Source of the DNA: Tragulus kanchil
Lineage: Eukaryota; Chordata; Mammalia; Artiodactyla; Tragulidae
Direction of reading: 5' to 3'
Assembly: GCA_022376925.1 (NCBI GenBank)
Contig: JAIOJX010000026.1
Location: 250,105,330-250,169,329, forward strand
Length of the DNA stretch: 64,000 bases
Positions 1 to 13,480 of this stretch are shown in pieces (positions within the stretch are counted from its first letter, which is position 1; every line of letters begins with the position of its first letter). Below the pieces are notes generated by a model that saw only the letters and a program-made list of their open reading frames with translations, was not told the origin of the DNA and searched no databases. A program made the translations under genes and the position numbers.

Positions 1-133
1 TAAACATGAATCATTTATGGAAAAAGATTAGTCATAATAAGGAACATCTGTTAAATACTACAGTTTTATTAAACTTCACAGACTTAAGAGTTTATTTAAA
101 AAATGGAATGTAGTCTAAATTTAGATTTAAAAG

Positions 134-2070
134 TTCTAATTGATATTCTTAAGTCTGACTCACATTGCTTGATAGTATTTGTAATGTGTGCTCGTCAATG
201 GATTAACACCTCTTCTGGCAAATCATAAACAGTTTTCAAAGTGGGCATAAAGCACTGCTTTCCTAAGCTACTTCATCTCGGAGGCCTTACCTACTTCTCG
301 TTTAGGACCCTAGGAAGCAAACTATTTTAATTTTTTTCAGTACATGTATTACTGGTAGACATCTCATAAAATAGAGCTAAACATAGTCCTGCAAGATAAT
401 TTATACCTCTAGAAGGGGCACAAGAATTTATAAGAAACAGTAGGAGTGTGCCTACTTTCTCAACTTCTCTAAAGGGAAATATATTTAATAGCCCAGTTTC
501 ATTCTTTAAAAATTTAGCACAGTTTTTTTAAAAAAATATAGTACAGTAGCCAGCTACTTGGATTAACTGGCCTGGCCAGCTTTGGAAGGGTTATGTGACT
601 GCGAAGTTGAATTTTAAAACATGGAATCTTTTAAAACAGATACTCAGCAGTATGAAGATGAAGTTTTCCTTTGGGTCTATAGTTTCCATATTTTAATGTT
701 AATTGCCATTTTAAACAAAAGGAATTAAGTTTAAGAAGACCATTTAATCAATTATGTCTGGGACTTAGTCACACCTCTTGGCAAGCATTGGTCAAATTTT
801 GACTCTTTCCATCTGATGTTGATCGTACTTCCCCAGAATAAAATAAATCTGGGTTTAAACTCCAAGTCATCACCTGGAACTCCCTCTGATCAAGGAACAC
901 AATGATATCAATCATTGTAAAGTCATTACATACCAACCATATGTGGAACACCATACTAAATGTGAAGGATGATAAAAGTATAAAACATGCTCTCAGCTTT
1001 CAAGGAACTCTAGTGGAAGATGAGGACAAACCCATCTCTGTTTTCCCTTAGATAATGGAAATATTGTCATACTCTATATTATCTTGAAAGATTAAAAATT
1101 CTAATTGATATTCTTAAGTCTGACTCACATTGCTTGATAGTATTTGTAATGTGTGCTCGTCAATGGATTAACACCTCTTCTGGCAAATCATAAACAGTTT
1201 TCAAAGTGGGCATAAAGCACTGCTTTCCTAAGCTACTTCATCTCGGAGGCCTTACCTACTTCTCGTTTAGGACCCTAGGAAGCAAACTATTTTAATTTTT
1301 TTCAGTACATGTATTACTGGTAGACATCTCATAAAATAGAGCTAAACATAGTCCTGCAAGATAATTTATACCTCTAGAAGGGGCACAAGAATTTATAAGA
1401 AACAGTAGGAGTGTGCCTACTTTCTCAACTTCTCTAAAGGGAAATATATTTAATAGCCCAGTTTCATTCTTTAAAAATTTAGCACAGTTTTTTTAAAAAA
1501 ATATAGTACAGTAGCCAGCTACTTGGATTAACTGGCCTGGCCAGCTTTGGAAGGGTTATGTGACTGCGAAGTTGAATTTTAAAACATGGAATCTTTTAAA
1601 AACAGATACTCAGCAGTATGAAGATGAAGTTTTCCTTTGGGTCTATAGTTTCCATATTTTAATGTTAATTGCCATTTTAAACAAAAGGAATTAAGTTTAA
1701 GAAGACCATTTAATCAATTATGTCTGGGACTTAGTCACACCTCTTGGCAAGCATTGGTCAAATTTTGACTCTTTCCATCTGATGTTGATCGTACTTCCCC
1801 AGAATAAAATAAATCTGGGTTTAAACTCCAAGTCATCACCTGGAACTCCCTCTGATCAAGGAACACAATGATATCAATCATTGTAAAGTCATTACATACC
1901 AACCATATGTGGAACACCATACTAAATGTGAAGGATGATAAAAGTATAAAACATGCTCTCAGCTTTCAAGGAACTCTAGTGGAAGATGAGGACAAACCCA
2001 TCTCTGTTTTCCCTTAGATAATGGAAATATTGTCATACTCTATATTATCTTGAAAGATTAAAAATTCTAA
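134..2070. repeat. Tandem direct duplication 1 (about 966 bp unit)
   Basis: Copies 134-1104 and 1099-2070 lie head to tail and share TTCTAA at the junction. The only difference noticed is a homopolymer A indel (about 634 against 1601). The content is AT-rich intron without a recognisable element. Confidence 0.97.
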
Positions 2071-4217
2071 GTTTTACTTACTAGTTTCCAAATTGACTTG
2101 AAAACCACTTTGATCCCTTAAATTGTGTGAGTCAGAGGTTGTCCTTGGCACGAAAGATAGTAAGACAAAGATGTGTTGATGATTAGAATAATGGGAGAAA
2201 AAGACAAATATAAACGAGGAGCAGGGAGAAGAGGTGGAAAGACATGGTGCTCAGGGCGTTTCAGAGAATTAAACATCTGTGTGGTTTAGGTACCAGATAT
2301 AAACCTGGTGCCATGGAAGCATAAGTAAGCTTTTGGGGAGCTAGGACTTGAGAGAACACAGAAAGATGAGTTCAAGAAAGAGGATGGGACAAGAATACAC
2401 CAAGGAGAGGAGGCACTCTGGGTGAGGCGGGTGTGTAGGTGAGGATGTGGGACAAAGACAAGGGGTTAACAAGGATCCTCCCCTGGTGGAGAGGTGCAGG
2501 GAGGTTTCCTGTGGCTGATGCCGGAGCACATGGTGGTAGGGAGGGTGGGAGGGTGAGAGGTCAAGGCCAGGCTGTGAAATTACTTGTGCTGTTGAGGTAG
2601 GAGGTTACTACTGTTCCTCTTCTGCCAGGAAACAAGTAGATTCTCAGTCCTACAGCAGCACCCAACCGTGCATCAACTGCCAAACTGTGAGCCAGTGAAG
2701 AGTGTGCACTCAGGAAAGGGGGCTCAAAATACAAAGTACTTCTGGCACCCAAGGAGTGGTGCAGCAATGAAGGACCCAGGCACGCAGTGCAAGAGGAGTC
2801 CTCCACAGTGGTCAAGGAGGGACAAAGCTTGCCAGGCCCTGCCTTTCCACGTTAGGGGGCGAGACTCCAAGAGCCACGGAAAGAATCAGAGGGCTTATTA
2901 ACTCCTCTGCCACAACTTTGGACATGTGTATCTGATTTATAGTTTTTCCGTGCACACATGTCCAATTGAAATTTTTCTCTAGAGCAAATCTACCTTTACC
3001 AACAAAATCCCTGTCGTTAATCTGCTGCATGGTTCTGAGTAAACTCTTTATCACCAGGTCTTAGTCCAAACTCTTACATGTGAAGGATGATAAAAGTATA
3101 AAACATGCTCTCAGCTTTCAAGGAACTCTAGTGGAAGATGAGGACAAACCCATCTCTGTTTTCCCTTAGATAATGGAAATATTGTCATACTCTATATTAT
3201 CTTGAAAGATTAAAAATTCTAAGTTTTACTTACTAGTTTCCAAATTGACTTGAAAACCACTTTGATCCCTTAAATTGTGTGAGTCAGAGGTTGTCCTTGG
3301 CACGAAAGATAGTAAGACAAAGATGTGTTGATGATTAGAATAATGGGAGAAAAAGACAAATATAAACGAGGAGCAGGGAGAAGAGGTGGAAAGACATGGT
3401 GCTCAGGGCGTTTCAGAGAATTAAACATCTGTGTGGTTTAGGTACCAGATATAAACCTGGTGCCATGGAAGCATAAGTAAGCTTTTGGGGAGCTAGGACT
3501 TGAGAGAACACAGAAAGATGAGTTCAAGAAAGAGGATGGGACAAGAATACACCAAGGAGAGGAGGCACTCTGGGTGAGGCGGGTGTGTAGGTGAGGATGT
3601 GGGACAAAGACAAGGGGTTAACAAGGATCCTCCCCTGGTGGAGAGGTGCAGGGAGGTTTCCTGTGGCTGATGCCGGAGCACATGGTGGTAGGGAGGGTGG
3701 GAGGGTGAGAGGTCAAGGCCAGGCTGTGAAATTACTTGTGCTGTTGAGGTAGGAGGTTACTACTGTTCCTCTTCTGCCAGGAAACAAGTAGATTCTCAGT
3801 CCTACAGCAGCACCCAACCGTGCATCAACTGCCAAACTGTGAGCCAGTGAAGAGTGTGCACTCAGGAAAGGGGACTCAAAATACAAAGTACTTCTGGCAC
3901 CCAAGGAGTGGTGCAGCAATGAAGGACCCAGGCACGCAGTGCAAGAGGAGTCCTCCACAGTGGTCAAGGAGGGACAAAGCTTGCCAGGCCCTGCCTTTCC
4001 ACGTTAGGGGGCGAGACTCCAAGAGCCACGGAAAGAATCAGAGGGCTTATTAACTCCTCTGCCACAACTTTGGACATGTGTATCTGATTTATAGTTTTTC
4101 CGTGCACACATGTCCAATTGAAATTTTTCTCTAGAGCAAATCTACCTTTACCAACAAAATCCCTGTCGTTAATCTGCTGCATGGTTCTGAGTAAACTCTT
4201 TATCACCAGGTCTTAGT
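1926..4217. repeat. Tandem direct duplication 2 (about 1152 bp unit)
   Basis: Copies 1926-3065 and 3078-4217. The end of copy 1 (ccaaactcttaca) is a degraded form of the true continuation after copy 2. The segment 1927-2070 therefore occurs three times (961-1104, 1927-2070, 3079-3222). The content is intron. Confidence 0.97.
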
Positions 4218-4469
4218 TCCAACACCTCTAAATACATGTCACAACCACAAGAATGCCCTAGACAGGGCTTCACACCACATGAAATGCCAGAGGGGGTCTT
4301 TCTAAAAACAAGGAACCAGAAACAAGGCCATCCTCGTAATCCTCTCTACCCAAACCATGTGGCTTTCAAAGCTTTGGAGATTTTTTTTTTTTTTTTTAAT
4401 TTAAACCTTTATTTTGCTTTTAACTTTTTGGAGATTTTTCAACTGCAGCTAAGGAGCTATAGACTTAGC

Positions 4470-4615
4470 TAGCTGTGTAACACAGGAAGCTCAGGTCGGG
4501 GCTCTGTGGCGACCTAGTGAGGTGGGACAGAGGGGATATATGGATGCACATGGCTATTCGTGGTATAGCAGAAATTAACAACCCTGTCAAACATTTATAC
4601 TCCAATAACTAAAAA
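4470..4615 (+). mobile_element. L1 3' UTR tail
   Basis: Contains the L1 3' UTR words aggaagctcaggtcggggc, ctctgtggcgacctag and the terminal actccaataactaaaaaaag. The last part is repeated at 5778-5815 by duplication 3. Confidence 0.7.
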
Positions 4616-5407
4616 AAGACACATAAATGTGATTGATGTTAGTCTAGCAGATCACAGTCTTCTTTTCCTTCAGAAGACGACACTGAGGACCACTCAGGGA
4701 AAACTTACTAAGTTCACAGCTAATTCATGAAACAAACCAGACTCCCAGTTCCCTGCTTGTATTCTAGACTTCTTCCCAGCAAGCCCAGGATGGTGTGCTC
4801 ATCTCGTCACAACAGCAGGCTCACTTCAGGTCATACCGTCTCTCTTCACCGCCCTTCAACTGAGGCAGACGCATTCAAGGGACAGGTGAGGAGAACAGCA
4901 TCCCAGCACCTACATCCATACAGAGCACTACTGGTAACAGCTAATGCCAACAGGGATTAGGAAACACTCCAGAAATTACAGAACATTACAACTAACGCCA
5001 TTTTACAGAGTGGTTCACATTTGGCTTCTGAGAGGTCTCTAAGTTAGTAACAGTGTTTCCTACAGGAGTGGCCTGTGAGAAAACAATGGGCCATCACAAA
5101 ACTTTTTCATGTTATTAAACAACTGTACGTGTATTTTTTTTGAAAGAGGATAAACTGATATTTAATATAAGAATCCCTTAAACATAATTTTCTTTATAAA
5201 ATTAAAAATTTCATGAGTATTATAAGGTAACCATTACTGGTTATTCATATCTCTTTAACAAATACAGTAATGCACTTTTTTTCCACAATCACAAGTTCTT
5301 TTATTTTGCTTTTTTGATTTTATAGTTTTGTTGTTTACAGATACATGTAATTACATATGAGTAATATGGAATTATACATATCTGTAAACAACTGCACGTG
5401 TATTTTT

Positions 5408-5636
5408 TTCTTTTTTTGGCCACTTCTACTTATCTTTCATTTATTTGTCTTTGTTCTTTGGCCTGTGTGGGCCTCCCATTGCAGCGGCCTCTCTCATTGC
5501 TGAGCTCTGGCTCGGTAGTTGGACATATCGGTCCCGCTGCTCTGCGGCATGTGGGATCTTCCCAGGCCAGGGATCGAACTGGCACTCCTTGCACTGAAAG
5601 GCAGTGTCCTTACCCACTGGACCACCAGGGAAGCCC
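5408..5636 (-). mobile_element. CHR-type tRNA-derived SINE
   Basis: Reverse-complement SINE with the conserved head (ggaccaccagggaagccc in plus sense) and the body cggcatgtgggatcttccc. It is flanked by the imperfect target-site duplication tgcacgtgtattttt / tgcacatgtattttt (5393-5407, 5637-5651). Short frames across it are SINE-derived, not genes. Confidence 0.8.
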
Positions 5637-6591
5637 TGCACATGTATTTTTAACATTACCTTCCATTTAACACCATGAGACACTGGTTTCCCCACTTCCA
5701 GTAGTGACTTAATTTCCTTTTAAAAAGAAGTGTTTGCATGCCTCAAGAACACATGAAAATGCCCCCCAAGAAAAACAAACCCTGTCAAACATTTATACTC
5801 CAATAACTAAAAAGACAAAAGTGAGTTTCTAGCAGATCACAGTCTTCTTTTCCTTCAGAAGCGACACTGAGGACCACTCAGGGAAAACTTACTAAGTTCA
5901 CAGCTAATTCATGAAACAAACCAGACTCCCAGTTCCCTGCTTGTATTCTAGACTTCTTCCCAGCAAGCCCAGGATGGTGTGCTCATCTCGTCACAACAGC
6001 AGGCTCACTTCAGGTCATACCGTCTCTCTTCACCGCCCTTCAACTGAGGCAGACGCATTCAAGGGACAGGTGAGGAGAACAGCATCCCAGCACCTACATC
6101 CATACAGAGCACTACTGGTAACAGCTAATGCCAACAGGGATTAGGAAACACTCCAGAAATTACAGAACATTACAACTAACGCCATTTTACAGAGTGGTTC
6201 ACATTTGGCTTCTGAGAGGTCTCTAAGTTAGTAACAGTGTTTCCTACAGGAGTGGCCTGTGAGAAAACAATGGGCCATCACAAAACTTTTTCATGTTATT
6301 AAACAACTGTACGTGTATTTTTTTTGAAAGAGGATAAACTGATATTTAATATAAGAATCCCTTAAACATAATTTTCTTTATAAAATTAAAAATTTCATGA
6401 GTATTATAAGGTAACCATTACTGGTTATTCATATCTCTTTAACAAATACAGTAATGCACTTTTTTTCCACAATCACAAGTTCTTTTATTTTGCTTTTTTG
6501 ATTTTATAGTTTTGTTGTTTACAGATACATGTAATTACATATGAGTAATATGGAATTATACATATCTGTAAACAACTGCACGTGTATTTTT

Positions 6592-6820
6592 TTCTTTTTT
6601 TGGCCACTTCTACTTATCTTTCATTTATTTGTCTTTGTTCTTTGGCCTGTGTGGGCCTCCCATTGCAGCGGCCTCTCTCATTGCTGAGCTCTGGCTCGGT
6701 AGTTGGACATATCGGTCCCGCTGCTCTGCGGCATGTGGGATCTTCCCAGGCCAGGGATCGAACTGGCACTCCTTGCACTGAAAGGCAGTGTCCTTACCCA
6801 CTGGACCACCAGGGAAGCCC
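6592..6820 (-). mobile_element. CHR-type SINE (duplicate of 5408-5636)
   Basis: Second copy of the same insertion with the same flanks, due to duplication 3. A third, partial copy is at 7824-7930. Confidence 0.8.
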
Positions 6821-6937
6821 TGCACATGTATTTTTAACATTACCTTCCATTTAACACCATGAGACACTGGTTTCCCCACTTCCAGTAGTGACTTAATTTC
6901 CTTTTAAAAAGAAGTGTTTGCATGCCTCAAGAACACA

Positions 6938-7790
6938 TGAAAAGATGCTCAACATCACTCATTATTAGAGAAATGCAAATCAAAACTACAATGAGGTACC
7001 ACTTCAAACCAGTCAGAATGGCCATCATCAAAAAATCTACAGACAATAAATGCTGGAGAGGGCGTGGAGAAAAGGGAACACTCTCGTGCTGTTAGTGTCA
7101 ATGTAAGTTGATAGAGCCACTATGGAAGACAGTATGGAGATTCCTTAAAAAACTTTGAATAGAACCACCTATGACCCAGCAATCCCACTGTTAGGCATAT
7201 ACCCTGAGGAAATCAAAACTGAAAGAGACACATGTACCCCAGTGTGCACTGCAGCACTCTTTACAATAGCTAGAACATGGAAGCAACTTAGATGTCCATC
7301 GACGAATGAATGGATAAAGAAGCTATGGTACATATACAATGGAATATTTCTCAGCCGTAAAAAGAAACGCATTCGAGTCCGTCCTAAGGAGGTGGATGAA
7401 CTTAGAATCTATTATACAAAGTGAAGTAAGTCAGAGAAGGATAAATATAATACACTAACATATATATACAGAATCTAGAAAGATGGTACTGATAAAGGTA
7501 TATGCAGAGCAGCAATGGAGAATCAAGACATAGCAGACTTGTGGTGAGAGGTTTGGAGAGAGTAACAGGGAAGCTTACACTACCATATGTAAGAGAGGCA
7601 ACCAATGTGAATGTGCTGTAAGACTAAGGGAACTTACAGGGGGGCTATACAAGAACCTAGAGGGGTAGGATGGGGAGGAGATGGGAGGAAGTTCAAGTGG
7701 GAGGGATCAAGTGTATACCTATGGCTGAATCAGGTTTATGTACAGCAGTAAACAAAACCCTGTAAAAGGAAAATAAATTTTTAAATGTGA
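6938..7790 (+). mobile_element. L1 LINE 3' end (ORF2 C-terminus and 3' UTR)
   Basis: Starts at gatgctcaacatcactc and runs through the typical end of L1 ORF2, including the words TYDPAIPLLGIYPEE, EWIKKLW and FLSRKKK. Frameshifts and stops break the frame. It ends in the ruminant-type L1 3' UTR and an A-rich tail. A 5'-truncated dead insertion. Confidence 0.85.
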
Positions 7791-7823
7791 CAGCTGATTT
7801 AAGATAGACTTCCATACTCACTA

Positions 7824-7930
7824 GGTCCCGCTGCTCTGCGGCATGTGGGATCTTCCCAGGCCAGGGATCGAACTGGCACTCCTTGCACTGAAAGGCAGTG
7901 TCCTTACCCACTGGACCACCAGGGAAGCCC
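7824..7930 (-). mobile_element. CHR-type SINE fragment (third copy)
   Basis: The head half of the SINE, starting at a duplication junction rather than at a natural SINE end. Confidence 0.78.
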
Positions 7931-8045
7931 TGCACATGTATTTTTAACATTACCTTCCATTTAACACCATGAGACACTGGTTTCCCCACTTCCAGTAGTG
8001 ACTTAATTTCCTTTTAAAAAGAAGTGTTTGCATGCCTCAAGAACA

Positions 8046-8903
8046 CATGAAAAGATGCTCAACATCACTCATTATTAGAGAAATGCAAATCAAAACTACA
8101 ATGAGGTACCACTTCAAACCAGTCAGAATGGCCATCATCAAAAAATCTACAGACAATAAATGCTGGAGAGGGCGTGGAGAAAAGGGAACACTCTCGTGCT
8201 GTTAGTGTCAATGTAAGTTGATAGAGCCACTATGGAAGACAGTATGGAGATTCCTTAAAAAACTTTGAATAGAACCACCTATGACCCAGCAATCCCACTG
8301 TTAGGCATATACCCTGAGGAAATCAAAACTGAAAGAGACACATGTACCCCAGTGTGCACTGCAGCACTCTTTACAATAGCTAGAACATGGAAGCAACTTA
8401 GATGTCCATCGACGAATGAATGGATAAAGAAGCTATGGTACATATACAATGGAATATTTCTCAGCCGTAAAAAGAAACGCATTCGAGTCCGTCCTAAGGA
8501 GGTGGATGAACTTAGAATCTATTATACAAAGTGAAGTAAGTCAGAGAAGGATAAATATAATACACTAACATATATATACAGAATCTAGAAAGATGGTACT
8601 GATAAAGGTATATGCAGAGCAGCAATGGAGAATCAAGACATAGCAGACTTGTGGTGAGAGGTTTGGAGAGAGTAACAGGGAAGCTTACACTACCATATGT
8701 AAGAGAGGCAACCAATGTGAATGTGCTGTAAGACTAAGGGAACTTACAGGGGGGCTATACAAGAACCTAGAGGGGTAGGATGGGGAGGGAGATGGGAGGG
8801 AAGTTCAAGTGGGAGGGATCAAGTGTATACCTATGGCTGAATCAGGTTTATGTACAGCAGTAAACAAAACCCTGTAAAAGGAAAATAAATTTTTAAAAAT
8901 GTG
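8046..8903 (+). mobile_element. L1 LINE 3' end (duplicate of 6938-7790)
   Basis: The same L1 fragment within the second member of duplication 4. The homopolymers ggggaggagatgggagg against ggggagggagatgggaggg differ. Confidence 0.85.
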
Positions 8904-9056
8904 ACAGCTGATTTAAATGATTAAGACAGTGATACAGTGGTACTTGGATATGAAAAAAAAGTCAAAGGTAGTACATGTATGAAAACCTTGGGAAACACTG
9001 TTTTCAGAGAGGCATTCTTTTCATGGTAGGAACAGGATTTTTAAAAAGTATCTACT

Positions 9057-9165
9057 GGGACTTCTCTGGTGGTCCAGTGGCCAAGACTGCCCTCCGAATA
9101 CAGGGGGGCCCTGGTCAGGGAACTAGTCTTACATCCTGTAACTAAGACAATAATATTTTTTTAAA
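9057..9165 (+). mobile_element. Old CHR-type SINE head
   Basis: Begins gggacttctctggtggtcc and retains the B-box-like region ccctggtcaggg, then decays into an A-rich tail. Confidence 0.72.
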
Positions 9166-10187
9166 AATAAATTATTTAAGTATAAATATTTTTTTGAAAG
9201 TTACTTTAAAAAAAAAAACAAACCACTACCGTATTACTTTGCTTAGACATTCCTCAAGAGAGGATTCAGTTTTCATGCCATGGCCCCATTAAAAACGATT
9301 AACAGGCAAATGGCACTCTCATAGCTGAAGTGCCAACAGCCCTGGGGTTCCAGTCCCCCTAGACTCACTGGAGGTTTCAGAGAATCAGCCCCTCAGAAAC
9401 TCCTGTAGCCCAGCAGGGTGCACTTGCTGAGAAGCCCTGCGTCTCCCCAGGCAGGTGCGCCCTTCTGAAACAGGAACCCCGCTGGAAGGACAGCTCTGGT
9501 CTCCACTAAGTCAAGAACCCGTGTGGCAGAGATGACCTATCCCACCACCCCTACTTCACAGGCCTAGGGAACCACGCACGTCATTCCAAGTCAAGACTAA
9601 ATGCAGTATCTCACATCTTAAAACTCATTTCTGCTACTGGGATTCTCAGCAAAGAATCAGAGCCAAAGTAAATGGTTCATAGATTGAACCACTGAATGAG
9701 GCCCAGTCAAGTCCTACTAAAAATATTGTTACAGATGTCAGAGAAGAGGTCAGAGGGCCTAGAAGAGATGCACAGATAGCCATGTTCTGAGTTAAGCTAC
9801 GACAAGACATGTTACATCTCACTCTCAACCTAAAGAAAGATGCTTCACAAGAGATCCAAACATTTGCTGTCTGTGGAGGTTTTAAGAAGACTATCATTCA
9901 TTCGATGCTGGGGCTGTCAGAAGGCTGATACCACAGATAACTTGTCTGGAGGCTAATATGTAATAACAATTTCAAAGGTTTATGTACAGCAGTAAACAAA
10001 ACCCTGTAAAAGGAAAATAAATTTTTAAAAATGTGACAGCTGATTTAAATGATTAAGACAGTGATACAGTGGTACTTGGATATGAAAAAAAAGTCAAAGG
10101 TAGTACATGTATGAAAACCTTGGGAAACACTGTTTTCAGAGAGGCATTCTTTTCATGGTAGGAACAGGATTTTTAAAAAGTATCTAC

Positions 10188-10297
10188 TGGGACTTCTCTG
10201 GTGGTCCAGTGGCCAAGACTGCCCTCCGAATACAGGGGGGCCCTGGTCAGGGAACTAGTCTTACATCCTGTAACTAAGACAATAATATTTTTTTAAA
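10188..10297 (+). mobile_element. Old CHR-type SINE head (duplicate of 9057-9165)
   Basis: The same element in copy 2 of duplication 5. Confidence 0.72.
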
Positions 10298-12384
10298 AAT
10301 AAATTATTTAACCATAAATATTTTTTTGAAAGTTACTTTAAAAAAAAAAACAAACCACTACCGTATTACTTTGCTTAGACATTCCTCAAGAGAGGATTCA
10401 GTTTTCATGCCATGGCCCCATTAAAAACGATTAACAGGCAAATGGCACTCTCATAGCTGAAGTGCCAACAGCCCTGGGGTTCCAGTCCCCCTAGACTCAC
10501 TGGAGGTTTCAGAGAATCAGCCCCTCAGAAACTCCTGTAGCCCAGCAGGGTGCACTTGCTGAGAAGCCCTGCGTCTCCCCAGGCAGGTGCGCCCTTCTGA
10601 AACAGGAACCCCGCTGGAAGGACAGCTCTGGTCTCCACTAAGTCAAGAACCCGTGTGGCAGAGATGACCTATCCCACCACCCCTACTTCACAGGCCTAGG
10701 GAACCACGCACGTCATTCCAAGTCAAGACTAAATGCAGTATCTCACATCTTAAAACTCATTTCTGCTACTGGGATTCTCAGCAAAGAATCAGAGCCAAAG
10801 TAAATGGTTCATAGATTGAACCACTGAATGAGGCCCAGTCAAGTCCTACTAAAAATATTGTTACAGATGTCAGAGAAGAGGTCAGAGGGCCTAGAAGAGA
10901 TGCACAGATAGCCATGTTCTGAGTTAAGCTACGACAAGACATGTTACATCTCACTCTCAACCTAAAGAAAGATGCTTCACAAGAGATCCAAACATTTGCT
11001 GTCTGTGGAGGTTTTAAGAAGACTATCATTCATTCGATGCTGGGGCTGTCAGAAGGCTGATACCACAGATAACTTGTCTGGAGGGCTGCCTGAAGGTGTG
11101 TCAAGGAAAAGAGACTAGGAAGCAGCAAACACCACCCAGTTCTCCTGGCCTCTCCTTATTCTGTCGTGAGGTCAGATGATTGCCCTCCTCTGGCCTAGAC
11201 CTTTAAAACCAGGGCCATGAAATTCTAGGAATCAGTGAGAAAAAATCCTTCATTTCCATCCTGCCTCCATATTCCTGCCCAACCATCTACTTAAGACAAA
11301 AAACCCTGAGACATTACTTGAATATTTAAAGATTTCCCTAATATGATTCTTCCCTTTGTTCAAACCTTAATATACACACTGAAGTAGTGAAATAAAATCA
11401 TGAAACACATTGGGTGTTAAGTTGCTGAAGAAAATCAGAGTTGTCATGGTTTCCGTGACACAAGCCCATTGCGCTTAGGAACTAGATGCACACACCATTC
11501 CTTGGCAAGCCCAAGAACTCATTAGAAGAGGTTTTCTAAAGTATGTGTGCCAAATATAAGCTTATTCTAACAAGTATGTTCTACACCACATTCCATTAAG
11601 AGGTGTAGCTTGGCCAGCAGGGTTTTTTTCAATAGGATAAAAATGCTTTTTGACACATTTCCATGTGGGATTCCATCACAGAATAAAGCCAGTCACGAAG
11701 CAATGAAAGTGTTGTCAACATAACCCTTCTGTGGGCAGTGAAGAGGAGACACGTGAAGGGTCTAACATAGGCTCATATTGTTTGGATGATGCTACAGTCA
11801 GAGGAGGGAGAGTGAAGATCATGTTAGTTTTTAAAGCCATTAAGCTGATGACCACAGTATTAGAGCAACACAACTCTGGTGTTCCTACATACAGGGTTCC
11901 AAACAAGGTGTAACACTGAAGGCTGAGGCTTCAGAGAGAGGACTTCCTCTGATCCCAAGAGGGAATGGCTGCAGGGTGCTTGGATGGTGCGAGAGGTTTT
12001 TTGATGAGACCAAAGCTGAATGGCACACACGAAGAGCTATGATGTACCCACTTATCTATGGTGTCCATGGGTCAAGATCTGTCTTCACGTCTCACTGAAC
12101 CCAGGTAACCAGAAAATCACTGTGACTGCAGAACTATATATAAAAGAAAGAAAGGAAGAATCCTGCCAGAGAAGTAGCAAAACTCCAGAAGAAAGGCCAA
12201 GGCCTAGCCACAAGACTCGAGAATGGGACTCCTCTTCTGCATGGAAGAGAGAGCAAATTTCGCCTGAAGAAACACAACCCAGAACACAACCCCGGAAATC
12301 CTTAGACAGGCTCTGTCGCACCCTAGGGGCAGTCTTTATTTCCTGGCCTGGGTGAGAAGGACACAACATGTTCCTTTTAAACCT

Positions 12385-12552
12385 GAGATCTCAAAAGTGC
12401 AGACCACAGGACAGCATCATCTGGCTTCCTGTTAGAAAGTGAGATCCTGGGTCCAACCCCAGACCTACTGATCAGAAACTCGGGGCATAGGTTCATTACT
12501 CTGTGTTTCTAGGTGACTGTACTGCACGCTCTCCAGCTTAAGAACTAGTGAT
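12385..12552 (+). mobile_element. MER5A-like hAT-Charlie DNA transposon relic
   Basis: Contains the diagnostic order of words: tcaaaagtgcagaccac, agcatcatctgg, ttagaaagtgagatcctgg, accccagacctactgatcag, then aagaactagtg. An old nonautonomous element shared by placental mammals. Confidence 0.75.
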
Positions 12553-13029
12553 CCAAGCAAACCTCTGCCTTAGATTCACATAGAAAATTCACTCGGGAAT
12601 GGTGAGGAAATGGTTTTCCATCTAACCAATTCCAAATTCAGTGTCAAACTAAATACAACAGTAAATTCCAAAAGACACTACTGAGATATTTTCAGATGTG
12701 AAAACGGACTAAATTCTCATTTCCTGTACAGACACAGCATGAAGTTTATTATTAGTAGCAAAGACATGTAAAATTTCCCATGAAAATATAAAACATATTT
12801 TTATACTCATGGTTCACTTGAGGATCGTATTACTCCAGGAGAACTATCTGGTCATCAATTTTTATAATGGACCCAGAAACTCAAAGGATGCATAATTATA
12901 ATGACCTTCCTAAGATAAGATATTCATATATTTAAATGAGGTACATTTAATATGTGATAATTTCAAAAATATATATCCTTTTAATGTCAGTTCTTAAAGC
13001 TAGTAAGAAAGTGAAATAGGTACATCACA

Positions 13030-13480
13030 CCCAGGGGTGAGTGGGACACTGTAAATTAGAACAACTCTTATGGAAAGCAATTTGGCAATATGTGTAAAGC
13101 CATAAAAACATCCCTATTCTTTGAGTTAATAGGTCTACTTTTTTTCAGATTAAGAATAATTCTCGCTTAATAAAAACTTGTCAGTTAAAAGAATAATTCC
13201 CCAAATGGAAAAGTTGTATGAACAAAGACATCTACTATTGGCCCCACTTGGAGAAGATAGGATGTCTAACAATATGGAAATGGTTAAATTAATGAACTAT
13301 CATATGACCATCTAAATGAAAATAGACTAACATTAAAAAGCTACAAATGAAAAAAATACAGAATACATACACACACACACACACACACATTATGATTACA
13401 ACTAAGTAAAAAAAAAAATACACACAGTTGCATAAAGAAGAAGGGGAAAGCTACATGAATGCTGAAAGGCAAAGGCAAAT
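13030..13480 (+). mobile_element. Ancient L1/HAL1-type LINE 3' fragment
   Basis: Decayed LINE words appear in the usual order: ggaaagcaatttggcaatat, tgtctaacaatatggaaatg, atgattacaactaagtaaaa. The (AC)n at 13367-13389 interrupts it. Confidence 0.6.
13367..13389. repeat. (AC)n microsatellite
   Basis: About 11 AC units within the old LINE fragment. Confidence 0.95.

Larger units (their letters stand above)
4580..6943. repeat. Tandem direct duplication 3 (about 1190 bp unit)
   Basis: Copies 4580-5759 and 5778-6943. The first 60 bp of copy 2 lack about 14 bp present in copy 1, and the tail of copy 1 (5760-5777) is filler. It contains a CHR-type SINE in both copies. Confidence 0.97.
6714..8917. 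repeat. Tandem direct duplication 4 (about 1110 bp unit)
   Basis: Copies 6714-7802 and 7824-8917, with filler at 7803-7823. Copy 2 begins inside the CHR-type SINE, so that SINE part is present three times. It also contains an L1 3' end. G and A homopolymer lengths differ between copies (for example near 7670 and 8780). Confidence 0.97.
8844..11084. repeat. Tandem direct duplication 5 (about 1132 bp unit)
   Basis: Copies 8844-9952 and 9976-11084, with filler at 9953-9975. The L1 tail at 8844-8917 thus recurs a third time. It contains a short older CHR-type SINE. Confidence 0.97.

Noticed and set aside
5398..7989. Paired 84-98-residue open frames on both strands
   Set aside because: They lie over CHR-type SINEs and recur wherever the SINE occurs, including in duplicated DNA; no domain.
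7155..8534. 89-residue frame with PAIPLLGIYPEE
   Set aside because: It is the decayed C-terminal part of L1 ORF2 in a 5'-truncated insertion, seen twice because of duplication 4; not a host gene.
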